From assembly GCA_018902385.1 (NCBI GenBank), contig JABSSW010000002.1:992001-1056000 (forward strand): a DNA stretch of 64,000 bases. Direction: 5' to 3'. Position 1 is the first letter of the stretch. Every line of letters starts with the position of its first letter. This DNA is from Physcia stellaris. Its lineage: Eukaryota; Ascomycota; Lecanoromycetes; Caliciales; Physciaceae. The notes below the pieces were generated by a model. It was not told the DNA's origin. It saw only the letters and a program-made list of their open reading frames with translations, and searched no databases. Below, in pieces: positions 23,222 to 34,944 of this stretch. The position numbers and the translations under genes were made by a program.

Positions 23222-24929
23222 TTAAAGTACATACCTATAAGTAGGCGCCCGATCGCCCATTTCACTGTTCTCCAAAGCAGAATACTCACCCAACGGCAAT
23301 TGATCCCTCTTGCTATTGATTCTTTTATAGTTGATCCTCAACCCTACTACTGCACATAGACCTACCCCTACAAATGCCAATTCCAGCGCATGCCCTAGTA
23401 TGTACTTTGGGCTGTCCGTCTTTCGATAGAAATTGGAAGCCATTGCTCCAGCCAGGTTGCCAACGCCGATATGAATCGCCATTCCCGCGGACCGCTTGTA
23501 GCTTCCAGCGAGATTGTTCGATATCCATGTGACGTTGCCTGGAAAAGCCGGGTATATGCCACACACGGCTATGAAGATTCCAGCGTAGACAACGCCTGGA
23601 ACGCCGCCGTGTGCGGAGGCAGCAATGCAAATTATGAAGCCCACGGCGATGGCGCACATACATGTGAAGATGTAGGGAGAGCGCTGGCCCGAGCGATCGG
23701 AGAACCAGGCCACGGTGACTGCTAAAACGGCTGCGGTGACGTAGATGGGTACTGTGAGGAGTTGCGCGGTGGAGGAGGTGTAGCCAAGTTCACGAATGAT
23801 GCTAGGAAGAAAGAGGGATGTGCCGTAGAGAGGGCAGACGATACCCCAGTACACTAGATTGTGAGTACCACGTTAGCTTTCGAGTCGAGTTAAAGAGGAC
23901 TGGGATAGCAAACTCCATAGCCCAAGATAGATTTGCCAATCCGACAATGCTTCTCGCACGTATCTCCACTTAAATCGCTCGCTTTCGGCGACCATTTGTT
24001 CCGAATCCTTAGACCCCTGGTATCGCAGACGGTGGACCACCCATGCTCGCTCGGTTTCTGTGAGGAAGCTTGCAGTCTCAGGAAAATCATAAATGGTGAA
24101 AAAGGCGATAGACGCTATCAGAACGGTGAGAATGCCTTCCAGAATGAAGATCCAGCGCCAGCCTTCGTAACCGCCCACGCCATCCATTTTCTGACAACAG
24201 TGTGAGCTTCGAATGCCTGACATTTTGAAGCGCAAAGACTAGCACTCACAGCGATTGCATACGCCAGCAGTCCGGAGAACGCTCCGGCTACACTGGCAGC
24301 ACTGAAGAACATGGCTTGCCGGAATTGGCTCTCGGTGCGAGTGTACCACATCGTTATATAGTATGCCACCCCGGGATATAGACCAGCTTCAGCAACACCG
24401 AGAAAGAGGCGCGCGATCAGAAGGCCTTTGAAGTCTTGCACGATGCCCATCAGTGTCATCACCGTACCCCAAGCCACCATAATTGAGGGTAACCATATTG
24501 ACGGTCGCAGCCGTTTGAGTAAGAGATTGGAGGGCAGTTCGAAGACACAGTAGGTGAAGAAGAATACGGTCACTGCGCCTGATCAGCAATGTGGTTCCAA
24601 GCTGAAGAGTGGCTTGCAGACGCACACGTCCAATTGTATTGCGGCCCAGTCATATTCAATGTCTCCGAAAGGCCCTCAATGTTGGCGTTTCCAATGTTCC
24701 CTCGGTCTAGAAAGCTGAGAAGGTAGAGTAATGCCAACATGGGAATCAAATGGAGGTCCATCTTCAGCAATACTTTCTTTGGGACCACCGCACTGGTATC
24801 TTCTCCCGACATTTCGGGGTCGTCCACCTCCACCTTCTCGTCCGACCTTCTTTCCGGAGAGCTTTTATTGCATTCTGAACCTGGTCGTTGGGACTTCATT
24901 TCCCGGTCAGCCTGACCTGAGTGATGCAT
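23222..24929 (-). CDS. MFS transporter, anion:cation symporter (Dal5-like) family
   Basis: Members import organic anions such as allantoate, nicotinate, pantothenate or biotin precursors with protons at the plasma membrane. Four minus-strand exons (24929-24626, 24578-24250, 24190-23914, 23853-23222) give about 513 residues. Visible are the charged N-terminus, LYLLSFLDRGNIGNANIEG (helix 1 and loop), FFTYCVFELPSNLLLKR, LGVAEAGLYPGVAYYITMWY, GWRWIFILEG and the C-terminal half with WFSDRSGQRSPYI. The acceptor of intron 1 is ambiguous between two CAGs 6 bp apart. It stands divergent from a paralogue at 27163. Confidence 0.92.
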
Positions 24930-26501
24930 AGTGGTTTGAGGGGATGCCAGATGGGCATGCAGATGATGGTTTGATTCAGGAGGTCGTCGAGCAGAATGGC
25001 CCGTCTTTATGTCGAAGAGGGCGACCGGACGAGCTCATCGTGCCCAGACGCGATTCTTTGGCGCACGTGGACCCCGCATTGCATCGGGAGATGGCCAGGC
25101 ACATCTTGGTATCTTGGTAGGGAGTACGGGTATTGCGATGATGGTGCTAGCATTGATGCCACAAAAAGCTGAGTTCAGATGCCTTCATGGTTGGAGCTGT
25201 GATGGTCTGACGAGTTGTGAGATCTGCCATGGACATCGATCCCTTTGGCCAAAATGAAACGCGCAAGGAGGTTTCCACACGATGACTCAGCAATGCTCGG
25301 CTTCGGTCCTTTTTCCCCCGATCTATGACGTCATGCCAATTCTCTGGACATGTTCACCCAGCTCAAGCACCTGACGTAGCATTCTACACGATATTATTTG
25401 CTTTGAACACATGAGTACTATCTACTTTTAATATGCCAGTCTCTCTTCAACAGTGCGGTATGTCAGTGCCAGAGTATCTGTGCCATTGCTCTTGTCTAAG
25501 GGAACCTTGCTGTAGTGCTCAGAATCTGGCTACTGTCCTTCCTTCCTCACTATTTACTAACTGGGCTCTGGCAGTGGAGCCAACGACTCACACAAGTGTG
25601 TTGAAGAATCTTGCTGATTCCCCACTGGAAGACGTCAAGTCAGCACTGGCGACAATCCAAAGGACTAGGATGAGGCGCCCCTGGTGCCCGCTGAGGAGAC
25701 ATGTATCTGCTCCTTACTCTATTCAATCTAGAGCCTTGACTGTCAACCCTTTGCTCGCCTCGCCGGAGTTGCCTCGCCGGACTATGCACTAGATGCCTCT
25801 ACGATGTAATGTGTATTGCGGAGAGTACCATGTGGTCAAGTATCGTCTCATCGTCCGTGAATTGGTGTTCATCCAACGTCCCTCGCTCCCCCAGTACGTC
25901 CAAAGTCCGGTGATTCACAAACTGAGATCTGAAAACAACTTTATAAGACCAAAAGGCGTCGGTTTTTACCAGTACTACCCGGATATGGTCGCGCTCAAAG
26001 ACCAATATAAGAAATCCGACCGACACCATGGCCTGCAAGCCGTCGCAAAATACCAGCTGATACCTGTCCAATGCGAATCCATAATATAAGAGACTCGCGA
26101 CCGAGCGTGTTCATAGCTCGAGCACTATCTTGATTCATTTGGCTAATCCGCTCTAGCACAAAGTTTGCGTCGAGGGCAAAGGGGAGGATAACAGGGGCAA
26201 GCACGCTGTTACTATTGTGACGCCTGAGACCACGGCTTTGAGCTTGATGCACAACATCTGATGATTGAAACGGATTCGATATGATAGCACGCGTAGGCCT
26301 TGGTTTAATTGTTATAGAAAAACCACAGTTCCGATTTGATTTCTCCGCTATTCTGGTATCGCCGTTGACTCTCTGAATACATGTTATTGCACCTGATAGC
26401 TTTTGTTGCCATTGAAGCAGTAAAAGTCGCATACAGTCCTTATAGTCAGTACACAGTCGGTAAAGTACTTACTCTAACAGGTAGTCAGATATATATATCT
26501 C
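24930..26501. other. Intergenic region between the two MFS genes (left part)
   Basis: This contains the promoter of the minus-strand MFS gene. A minus-strand open frame at 25995-26432 (145 codons) and its neighbour 25799-26071 have mildly protein-like stretches but no family signature, and could be another relic. Confidence 0.4.
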
Positions 26502-26671
26502 AACGCGACGATGTCCATAACGCGACGATGTCCATAACGCGACGATGTCCATAACGCGACGATGTCCATAACGCGACGATGTCCATAACGCGACGATGTC
26601 CATAACGCGACGATGTCCATAACGCGACGATGTCCATAACGCGACGATGTCCATAACGCGACGATGTCCAT
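26502..26671 (+). repeat. Minisatellite, 10 x 17 bp
   Basis: Ten head-to-tail copies of AACGCGACGATGTCCAT, exactly 170 bp, with no difference between copies. Because 17 is not a multiple of 3 and the unit has no stop, minus-strand frames stay open through it; those open frames are artefacts. Perfect identity implies recent expansion and probable length variation between strains. Confidence 0.95.
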
Positions 26672-27162
26672 AAGTATGGAATATGTCCCTCAGCATTAGC
26701 GTCGCCTTGAAGGGCGGTGCAGGTGCATGGCACAATCGTCAGTGGTTCAGCGTGTTCGTAGGTAGCTTTGTGATCCTCATGTCTGCGGGGCACGAGGTAG
26801 CACGCTTGTAAACCCTTGTGCTCATGCCGGTGTTTGAAGGATGCGTCCAATTGACCAGTCAACTGCCTGCACGATTCTTTTTGGCGTCATACATGAGGTA
26901 CGTGCCGCGCGGAATCTCTTATCTGTGTCTTTCGCTCCGTACTTGGCCCCTCGTTTGTTTTATGTGGTAAGGCATCGGCCCACGCAGGTGTGTACGAAAA
27001 GTTATTATTTGGTAGGCGTACGCGGTTGGCGGAGTGAACATGTGGGACGAGAACGTCAGCCTTATTTGATACAAGCTGACAAGCCTCGCCTTTTGATGTT
27101 CTAGTTGTTGTTTGAGTGCTTTTGCCCTTTGCTACGCATACTGCCAATTAAAGATTGAAGCC
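26672..27162. other. Promoter region of the plus-strand MFS gene
   Basis: Between the minisatellite and the start codon at 27163. No TATA box or other signal stands out. Confidence 0.4.
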
Positions 27163-29030
27163 ATGTCCTTTAAGGAGTTTTCAAATGGTAGACTCCCTAC
27201 TCTCATGTAAGATCAATACCAAGGCTTTAAGCTAAAATCCTTCCCAGACACAAGTCTCTCTTATAATCAAGGCCTGAATGATATCGACAATGGCGAACTG
27301 AGAGATTATTCTTCGCAACGTCATTCGGATACGACGCAACGTAAACTACTGGCCAAGATCGATTTACGGGTTGTGCCAGGTGTCTGCGTCCTCTTTTTCC
27401 TTGCATTCCTCGATCGGTACGGACTGCCTCTTGTCCGAACATTATAGTAATAGAAGCCTAAATTTCACGCAGGGTTAATATTGGGAATGCTGCCATTTTC
27501 AGCCTCGCTAAAGATCTAAAGCTGTCTGGGCTTCAATTCAACATCGCGCTGGCCATCTTCTTCGTGCCTTATGTGGTGTTTGAGATCCCTTCCAATATCC
27601 TAATCCGGCGTTTTACTCCAAGAGTCTGGCGTACGTTGAATAATAAATCTGAGTTTCCGCATCGAAGCCAGCTGACACCTTATCCCAGTGTCTGTGTCCA
27701 TGTTTCTCTTTGGATTGGCTACGATATTCCAAGGTGTGGTATCAAACTACTCCGGCCTCTTGGCTTGCCGCTTTTTCCTTGGACTTTTCGAGGCTGGGAT
27801 CTTCCCCGGGTGTAAGGGGTCGATGACTCACATGCGCCACTGATTCCGCGTCGCTGACGTCGAAAGCTAGGTATCTATCTCCTCGGAATGTGGTACACTC
27901 GAGAAGAGGCAGGTCTCCGATTTGCCTTCTTTTCCAACACAACAGCCTTGGCTGTGGCTTTCGGTGGTCTTCTTGCCAGCGCTATAGGTACTATGGATGG
28001 CCTAAGAGGCTACCACGGGTGGCGATGGATTTTCATTATCGAAGGCTGTTTGACTTGCGTGGTTGCTGGGGTCTTGTACTTTTGCATTTCGAGCTTTCCG
28101 GAGCAAGTCGATTGGCTTAGCAAAGATGAAAAGGTTTTGTTGCTTGAGAAGTTGAGACGCGAGCAAGGAAACTCTGCTATAGAGGAGCCTTTTTCATGGA
28201 AGGCTGTTGGAGAAGTCCTAATAGACCCCCAGGTTCTCCTTGCAGGCTTCATGTTCATGGGCCTGATAGTGCCTGGATATGGTACGTTCAGGCTCAAATG
28301 TCGATTGGCATCATGTAGACTGCATAGTTTGCTGTTCACTAACGACTTCATAGGGTATGCATACTCCGCGCCAACCGTAATCAGGACGCTTGGATATGGG
28401 CGGATCCAGACACAGCTCCATTCGATCCCACCTGCAGCCTGCGCCTTGATCTTTTCTCTTCTTGTCGGGTATTGCTCAGACAGAGCCAAACACCGCTTTC
28501 TATTCGCCCTTGGCTGCATGTGGGTCGCGATCGCCGGCCTTGGGACACTGTTGAATATTCACGACAAACACAAAGTAGAGTATGCGGCTCTATTCCTTGT
28601 GTCGATGGGAGTATTTTCAGCAATACCCATCATCATCTGTTGGTTTAATCTCAATCTAGCGGGCCATCGGCGACGAAGTATCGGTAGCGCCTGGCAGATC
28701 GGTTTTGGTAATTTAGGGGGCTTCGTCGCGACCTTTACATTCACAACGTCGGATGCCCCTTACTATCATACAGGCTACTCCATCTGCATGGGCTTCATCT
28801 GTTTGAGCGCTGTCGCAAGCCTTCTATATCTTGTTGTGATCTGGAAGCGGAATCTCCAACAGAAGCGGGACACAAAAGCTGCAGGGTTAGAAGCATCAGG
28901 AGCAGCCCACACGGTAGCCAATTATCAGTACGGAACAGAGAGGCCTGAGCTCTATGACCACTGGCAAAGTGGATGGCAAGTTCTGTCGCAAGGTATGGCG
29001 ACTGTGTGGTCTTCCACAATTAGTGATTGA
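27163..29030 (+). CDS. MFS transporter, anion:cation symporter (Dal5-like) family
   Basis: Six exons join in frame: 27163-27187, 27248-27416, 27473-27630, 27689-27811, 27871-28281 and 28354-29030, giving 520 residues. The start MSFKEFSND comes from a 25-bp first exon and is chosen because the frame has a stop just upstream of exon 2. Family blocks are FFLAFLDRVNIGNA, VPYVVFEIPSNILIRRF, LGLFEAGIFPGCIYLLGMWY, GWRWIFIIEG and the cytosolic-loop GYCSDRAKHRF. It is the same subfamily as the minus-strand gene at 23222 but clearly diverged. Its stop codon is under 300 bp from the hypermutated block, yet the gene shows no damage. Confidence 0.92.
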
Positions 29031-29663
29031 TAGCGATGTTTAAGTTTGTTGAGGTCAAGTGCTTTCTCTGTTTGGATTTCAGGGTTGCCTCCATTCGCCA
29101 CCCATCGTTCTCGAATATTTGGGACGGGGATGATGTTTCAGGAGATCTGCCTTTTAGAATATATCTAGCGCCCGCAGATGGGAAGATAAGTCTCATTGTA
29201 TCCTGTTTGAGACGGATTTTGTTCAGGAAGAGCGACGTACAGATCAGCCATCTGATTCAACGATTCGCAATAAATCTCGTTCATCATCGAAGATTTTTGC
29301 TCTCGTCGAACAATGACTGTTGACAAAAACGAACACGATGTCGCTAAATGTTGACATATCTTAGCGAAATTCGTGAATCGTGAAAATCATGTGACGATAA
29401 TGTCGAATTTTGACTTAACAACGAATTTAGATGTTGACACATTATTTTTGACGTTTGAAATATCAAACAATATTGAAATCGCATCGATACAAAATAATAT
29501 CATTAAAAATGACGATTGTTTTTTTATAAATATTCAATAATTTTTTTAAATCGCGACGACATTAATCGTTGTGACATTGTGTAAAATTTTTTTTTTCAAA
29601 AATTTAATTTACAAACATCAATTAATTAAAATTAAAATTAAAATTATTTATATTTATTATTTA
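29031..29663. other. Border between normal and hypermutated DNA
   Basis: Composition is normal to about 29,320 and then becomes AT-rich within a few tens of bases. Beyond the border C is almost always followed by A or G. No gene seen. Confidence 0.75.
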
Positions 29664-29747
29664 TGTTGAAAATACAATTTTCGCAAATATGTTGCAATCA
29701 GATTTCAATTGATATAATTTGACGAAAACAAAATTAATGTTTTTTTG
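29664..29747 (+). repeat. Host element 5' LTR, left part
   Basis: Matches the first 84 bp of the family A LTR, as at 43841. It ends in TTTTG, the target duplicated by the nested element. Confidence 0.75.
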
Positions 29748-29945
29748 TATTGAAAGAATCATGGATGACTATCATTCTATTGCTCTGAATCTCGTTATTC
29801 TGTAACATACATGCAGGATGGGAGCACAAGAAGTGTGCGGGTGTCAAGGCATTAGTCTCAACAAGGACGCACTAGTTTTGCTTTCGTCAGGTTATATCAA
29901 TTGGATCCTGACTGCAGCACATTCGCGGAGGCTGTATTTTCAACA
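29748..29945 (-). repeat. 3' LTR of the minus-strand element (unmutated)
   Basis: 198 bp, TGTTGAAAATACAG to CAATA read on the minus strand. GC-rich and free of hypermutation; it serves as a reference for the altered copies at 33117-33314 and 43841-44038. Confidence 0.88.
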
Positions 29946-30009
29946 CTCCTTCACAGCAACCGCTTGTGCTTTCTGCCCTGTATTCTAACGAGCTCAGCCT
30001 GGAGCTTCC

Positions 30010-31345
30010 GTGCAAGCTTCCCCAGCGATGAGTTCTGGAGCTCCCCCAGAGCGAACTCCCCCAGCGATGTGGCTCCCCCAGCGATACATTGCCTGGAGCT
30101 TCCGAGCAAGCTCCCCCGATGACGTAGATCCTGAAGAGCTAGGCCATACACCGATGCGAAGGCTGCAGAATCGAACGAATCGAGGTCCGATGACCTATTG
30201 GCTTCAGATATGACGTAAGGCCGAATTGTAAGGCGTGCGACCGAGCATCTGAAGGATTGCGACGTTCTGGGTTTCTCCATGAGGTAAAGCATCGATGTGG
30301 GATCCGGTACCTAGAATTGGATGGAAGATACACCATGGAGCAAGTACCAATTGCCTGAGTAGTGCGATATTGACGAGAGTGCGGGTCACACCATGATCTG
30401 GTAGCATCATTGTGTCTCAGGATTCTCAGGCACTTCTTGCGGCATCAATGGTCGAATACCCATGCGATTTGGCTGTAGGAAGTCCATAAGGTATGCCAAT
30501 GCGATGCCAAAAGCTGGAGATGGTCGAGAAATCGATAAGGAAGGTAATGCATCGAATGCGGGCAGGCTTCTGCGGGCATACACCGATGCAAAGAGTGCAG
30601 ATTCGAGCTTTTCTGACCTGACTAAGACCTGCCAGAGAATCAGGTCGATTAGTATGCGAAAAGGTCAGATATCTCCAGTCCTTGATCGAGTTCTTGTCCT
30701 TCTTGACCGAGTTCCTGCTCTGCAAGGCCGAGTATGTAATGGCTGCATAGTACGCTCCCCCGAAGCGGTACTATTTGGCATCAAGCCTCTGTTGTAATAG
30801 ACTCAATACGCTCCCCCGAAGCGGTATTGACGTGACTCCTAGCAATGACTGTATAGTACGCTCCCCGAAGCGATACTATCTAGTCTGTTCGTCCCCTTCT
30901 AACATCTGTACAGTACGACAGTACGTTCCTTCGAGACTGTACTGTAACGACTGTACGTCTATGCTGGCGACTGTACGCTCCCTCGAGCTGTACTGTCACT
31001 CTCTCCCCCTCGTATTTATCGGGCGACTGAAGCCTCAAGGGTAGTAGGGAAAAGAGGCGATTAATCAGTCGTGTTAGATCAAGACGAAGCCACAACAGAG
31101 GTAAGTCCCTACTCATTAGTGAAACAATAAAACAAAGCATACAACAACTTGTAAAGCTCCCCCAGGCCGAAAATTGGGCGAGAGGGGCGGGACATCGAAT
31201 CCATTAAAACAACAACAACTTTTATGCTCCCCCAGGCCACGGCCGATCAACGGTTAACTGGGAGGGGGGGGCGGGCAAAACAAACAAACAACATGCTCTA
31301 ACTCCCCCGAAGTAGTGACCCCGAGGAGGTCAATACTCCCCCAAA
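30010..31345. repeat. Cluster of CTCCCCC motifs and small palindromes in the element
   Basis: About a dozen copies of [GA]CTCCCC(C) occur, many followed by GAAG or AGCG. Between 30,745 and 30,995 they sit in five spaced hairpins of the form TAGTACGCT...AGCGGTACTA, each 25-30 bp. The mutated plus-strand copy near 35,370-35,500 preserves the same layout. This is a non-coding 3' region of the element. Confidence 0.65.
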
Positions 31346-31560
31346 GCAGGGTGGAGAGGAGCGAAACGCCAATAACGCGTCCCCATGGGTATCTCATTGC
31401 TCCCAACTCTTGAGGCACTTGGCGTGGCCCAACCGGTAGGCCAATAGGTGGCGGAACGCCCTTGGCAATGCCTGCAAACAGGAGGTAGACGCGAGAATGC
31501 CGAGAAAGAGGGGCGCATCGAAGCAAATCGAGAAGGAAAGGAGGTAGGTGAGGCCGAGGG

Positions 31561-32946
31561 TCATCGCGAGATCGAAAACTGGCGCGGAACGCTTTCGCGG
31601 GCATGAGTTGATGCAAATGCTTCGGATTCGGCCGATTTGGAAGCAGGTGAGGTTATCGCATGGAAGTATGACGTAATGCGGCTTTGTATGGGGCCACATT
31701 TGCTTGCGGGATTGCATTTGCCAGGGCCGCGCGGAGGAAACGGGCTCATTCGGTGCCGTTGCAGGCCAAATGGACTCGGCTTCCCAGCGAACATGTGGAA
31801 CAGGTCGTCCACGGTAAGATAAGGCCTCGATGGTGTAGGTGCCCGAGGCGGAGCAGGCGGGCAAGCAACGCTTGCATTCTCCGTGGGTTTGCGCACCGAT
31901 TTGGGTGTCGCAATCGGGAGACGAGAGGGCTTGGGTGCAACGATCGGCCGTGAGGCGATTTCTGCCCAAGATATCTGTTTTCTTGGTGTTTCAACCGACA
32001 AGGATTCTGAAGGTGTTTCGGAAGGAGTAACTAGTGACTCGGCTACTAGTTTCGGCGACGTAGGAGGTGACGAGGTTACCGATTCAGGTGGCGTAGGGGG
32101 TGAAACAATTGATTGCGATTTCGGCTTCTTCGCATGTCGAGTACGGATATGCTCGTGAAGCTTGATGTTGCTATCGAATTTGACCTTGCAACGTCTGCAC
32201 GTATATTCTTCGGTCCGTTTCTTGATCAGGCGAGCTTCTTTCTGTTGTTTCAACAACTTCTTCGTTTTCTGTTTGATTTTGCTCTTCATCTGCAACTCGT
32301 GCTTTCGCAAATGATAAGTTTTCTGCGTCTTCTTGATTTGCACGTATCAATTGCATCTTAAAGTTTTGACGTTCTCATTCAGATGCATGTTGTAAAAAAT
32401 CTTGAGATTTTGCGTCATGAAATGATTTTCAGAAACGTGATCGCAAAAAGCAAACGAAAAAAACAAAAAATCGAATGTCGTGACGAATTCGAACGTGATC
32501 GCAGAAATAAAAAATGAAATCACATGTTCAACAGATTGTTGAACGAACGTCGATTTCGATAATACGTTTTCTGAACGCTCGCGTACAATTTCTGATTCGA
32601 ACATCGAAAAAAACAAAAATTTTGATGACGAATGAATAAATTCGACTATTCGTGACGATGACGCAGAAAATAAAAAAAAAAACGCAATCTTCGAATTTTT
32701 GCGTACAATTTCTGATACAAGATTCGAAAAAGTTGATAATTTTGATGAAAATGACATGATCGTTAAATCGAATATAAATGTTGAAATTGTCAATCTGACT
32801 AAGTGATAAATAGACAAATTCGCGAAAAATTCGTAAAGTGAATAGATAAACGAATTCGCGAAATAAATAAATAGATAAATAAATGTTATCGATGTAATTG
32901 AAAACGTACTGAATGTACTGTGTATCAAGATATTGAATATTGTCAA
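31561..32946 (-). CDS. C2H2 zinc-finger protein of the family A LTR element
   Basis: The frame runs 461 codons from 32946 to 31561, with one in-frame TGA (32344-32346) at the edge of the mutated part and probably once TGG. A C2H2 finger with ideal spacing (C-x2-C-x12-H-x4-H) occurs in CRRCKVKFDS...HEHIRTRH after a lysine-rich helix. It is followed by a proline/serine/threonine-rich linker, an ISWAEIASRP motif and a YLTVDDLFHMFAGKPSPF motif. I recall such proteins near repeats in Helotiales genomes. It could be a gag-like RNA-binding protein or a captured gene. The N-terminal half lies in mutated DNA and reads S/F/I-rich, so its original sequence is lost. Confidence 0.7.
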
Positions 32947-33116
32947 TACAATTGAATCGATTTCTGATTTGACAAGATTGAATGTTTCGAAAATTAATTA
33001 TTGTTGAAATATTGCAAATCGATTGTTGTATTGTTCGACGACTAAATATTACGTGCGTTTATGCTGTAATTGATTTTGATAATATAACGAAAATTGCTAA
33101 TTCGATTTTCATAATT

Positions 33117-33314
33117 TATTGAAAGAATCATGAATGATTATCATTTTATTGTTTTGAATTTCGTTATTCTGTAACATACATGCAAAATGAAAACACAAAA
33201 AGTGTGCGAATGTCAAAACATTAATTTCAACAAGAACGTATTAGTTTTGTTTTCGTCAAATTATAAAAATTGAATTCTGATTGCAACACATTCGCGAAAA
33301 CTGTATTTTCAACA
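33117..33314 (-). repeat. 5' LTR of the minus-strand element (mutated)
   Basis: 198 bp, same length and ends as 29748-29945. About 31 transitions separate the two; by hand count 17 are CpT, 13 CpC, 1 CpA and 0 CpG. Confidence 0.85.
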
Positions 33315-33319
33315 TTTTG

Positions 33320-33427
33320 TTGAAATTAATGTTTTAACATTCGCATACTTTTTGTGTTCGCATTTTTGTACGTAATTTCGATAATATTGCATGCAATGCA
33401 ATAATAATCATTCACATTCGTTCAATA
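33320..33427 (+). repeat. Host element 5' LTR, right part
   Basis: Resumes the family A LTR after the nested insertion (TTGAAATTAATG onwards) and ends at CAATA. The last 70 bp diverge from the 3' LTR and are similar, inverted, to 60826-60900. Confidence 0.65.
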
Positions 33428-33786
33428 AATTATGAAAATCGAATTAACAATTTATCGTTATATTTAATATCAATTACAACATGTCAAAAAACGTCGAACA
33501 ATAATAATTAATCGTTAAACAATACAGCAAAATTTGCAATATTAACAACAATAATCAATTTCATTGAAAATATTCAGTTTAGTCAAATCAAAACGATTTA
33601 ATTGCATTGAATAATATTCAATATCTTGATACACACGATCAATATATTCAATATTTTCAATTACGTCGATAACATTTATTTATTTATTTATTTACGAATT
33701 TTTCGCGAATATTTTACGAATTTGTTTATTTATCGATTTTATTTTAAAATATCGAATTTTTTTGCGAATTTTATCATTCAGTCAAA

Positions 33787-34944
33787 ATGACGACATTCAT
33801 TTTCGTATTTGATTTTATATTTTTTTCGTTTGTTTTTTGTGATTATGTATTTGAAAATCATTCAATGACGCAAAATTTGAAAACGTTGTATAACATGCAT
33901 TTGATTGAAAATGTTAAAACTTTGCGATACAATTGATTCATTCAAATCAAAAAAACACAAAAAACGTATCATTTGCGTAAACACGAATTGCAAATGAAAA
34001 GCAAAATCAAACAAAAAACGAAAAAATTGATGAAACAACAAGAAAAAATTCGTTTAATCAAGAAACGAATTGAAAAATATATTTGTCGACGTTGCAAAAA
34101 CAACACGAAATTCGACAACAACATCAAATTTCACGAACATATTCGTATTCGACACGTAAAGAAATCGAAATCAACGTTTGTTTAACAATTTGTTGAATTT
34201 GTTGTTTTATTTGTTTTCGAATCGATAATTTTTTCATTTTTTGTTTCGTTATTTCGATCGATCATTTTTTCATTTTTTTCGTCATCGAAATTTTTATTTT
34301 TTTCGATGTTTATATCAAAAATTGTACGCGAACGTTTAGAAATCGTATCATTTATTTCGTCGATTGAAACATCAAAAAAATCGATATTTTGAACAAAAAT
34401 AACATTACGTTTTATCATTGCATCGAAATTTTTTCGTTTTTCGATTGCGACATTCAAATTGATATGCAAATTTTTGAAAAATACAAACGTTATTTGTTCG
34501 TTTATTTTTTTTCGTATTTTTATTTCGAAATTTTATTTCATTGTGAACGATTTGTATCATATATTTGTTGAAAAATCGAATTTATTTGATTTGCAACGAC
34601 ATCAAATGCGTTTGTTTTTTTCGAAAATTTATAACAAATACAATTTTCAAAACAATTGTGATTTTATACAAACGCGCATTACGTCATATTTCAATGCAAT
34701 AATTTTATTTGTTTTCAAAACGATTAAATTCGAAACATTTTCAACAACATACGTTTCGATAAAATATTCGATTCGCACATCATTTTCGCGAACTTTTCGA
34801 TTTTTTTTTCGATGCGTTTTTTTTTCGACATTTTTACGTTTTTTTTTGTTTGCAAATATTGTCAAAAACGTTTCGTTATTTATTGATTTATCGATTGAAT
34901 CATGCGAATTGTTTCAAAAATTGAAAACAATGAAATATTCATGA
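33787..34944 (+). pseudogene. Hypermutated copy of the C2H2 zinc-finger gene
   Basis: The plus-strand counterpart of 31561-32946. The stretch RKHELQMKSKIKQKTKKLMK and a finger CRRCKNN...HEHIRIRH are still readable at 33973-34185, and LQRHQM with TRITSYFNAI near 34580-34710. The TGA before the conserved part recurs at the same site. Later stops and indels break it. Arginine and proline codons have been lost towards lysine, isoleucine, serine and phenylalanine, as CpY-to-TpY change predicts. Confidence 0.8.

Larger units (their letters stand above)
29748..33314 (-). mobile_element. Non-autonomous LTR element of family A, minus strand, mostly unmutated
   Basis: Two 198-bp LTRs flank 3.2 kb that encode only a C2H2 zinc-finger protein, with no reverse transcriptase or integrase seen. 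Flanking TTTTG (29743-29747 and 33315-33319) is a 5-bp target duplication. Positions 29748-32350 have normal composition, while 32400-33314 are partly hypermutated, so one LTR is intact and the other is changed. It sits inside the LTR of a mutated relative. Confidence 0.88.

Noticed and set aside
26469-26862. Minus-strand open frames with repeats of MDIVALWTSSRYGHRRV
   Set aside because: They are translations of the 17-bp minisatellite, which contains no stop in any frame on that strand.
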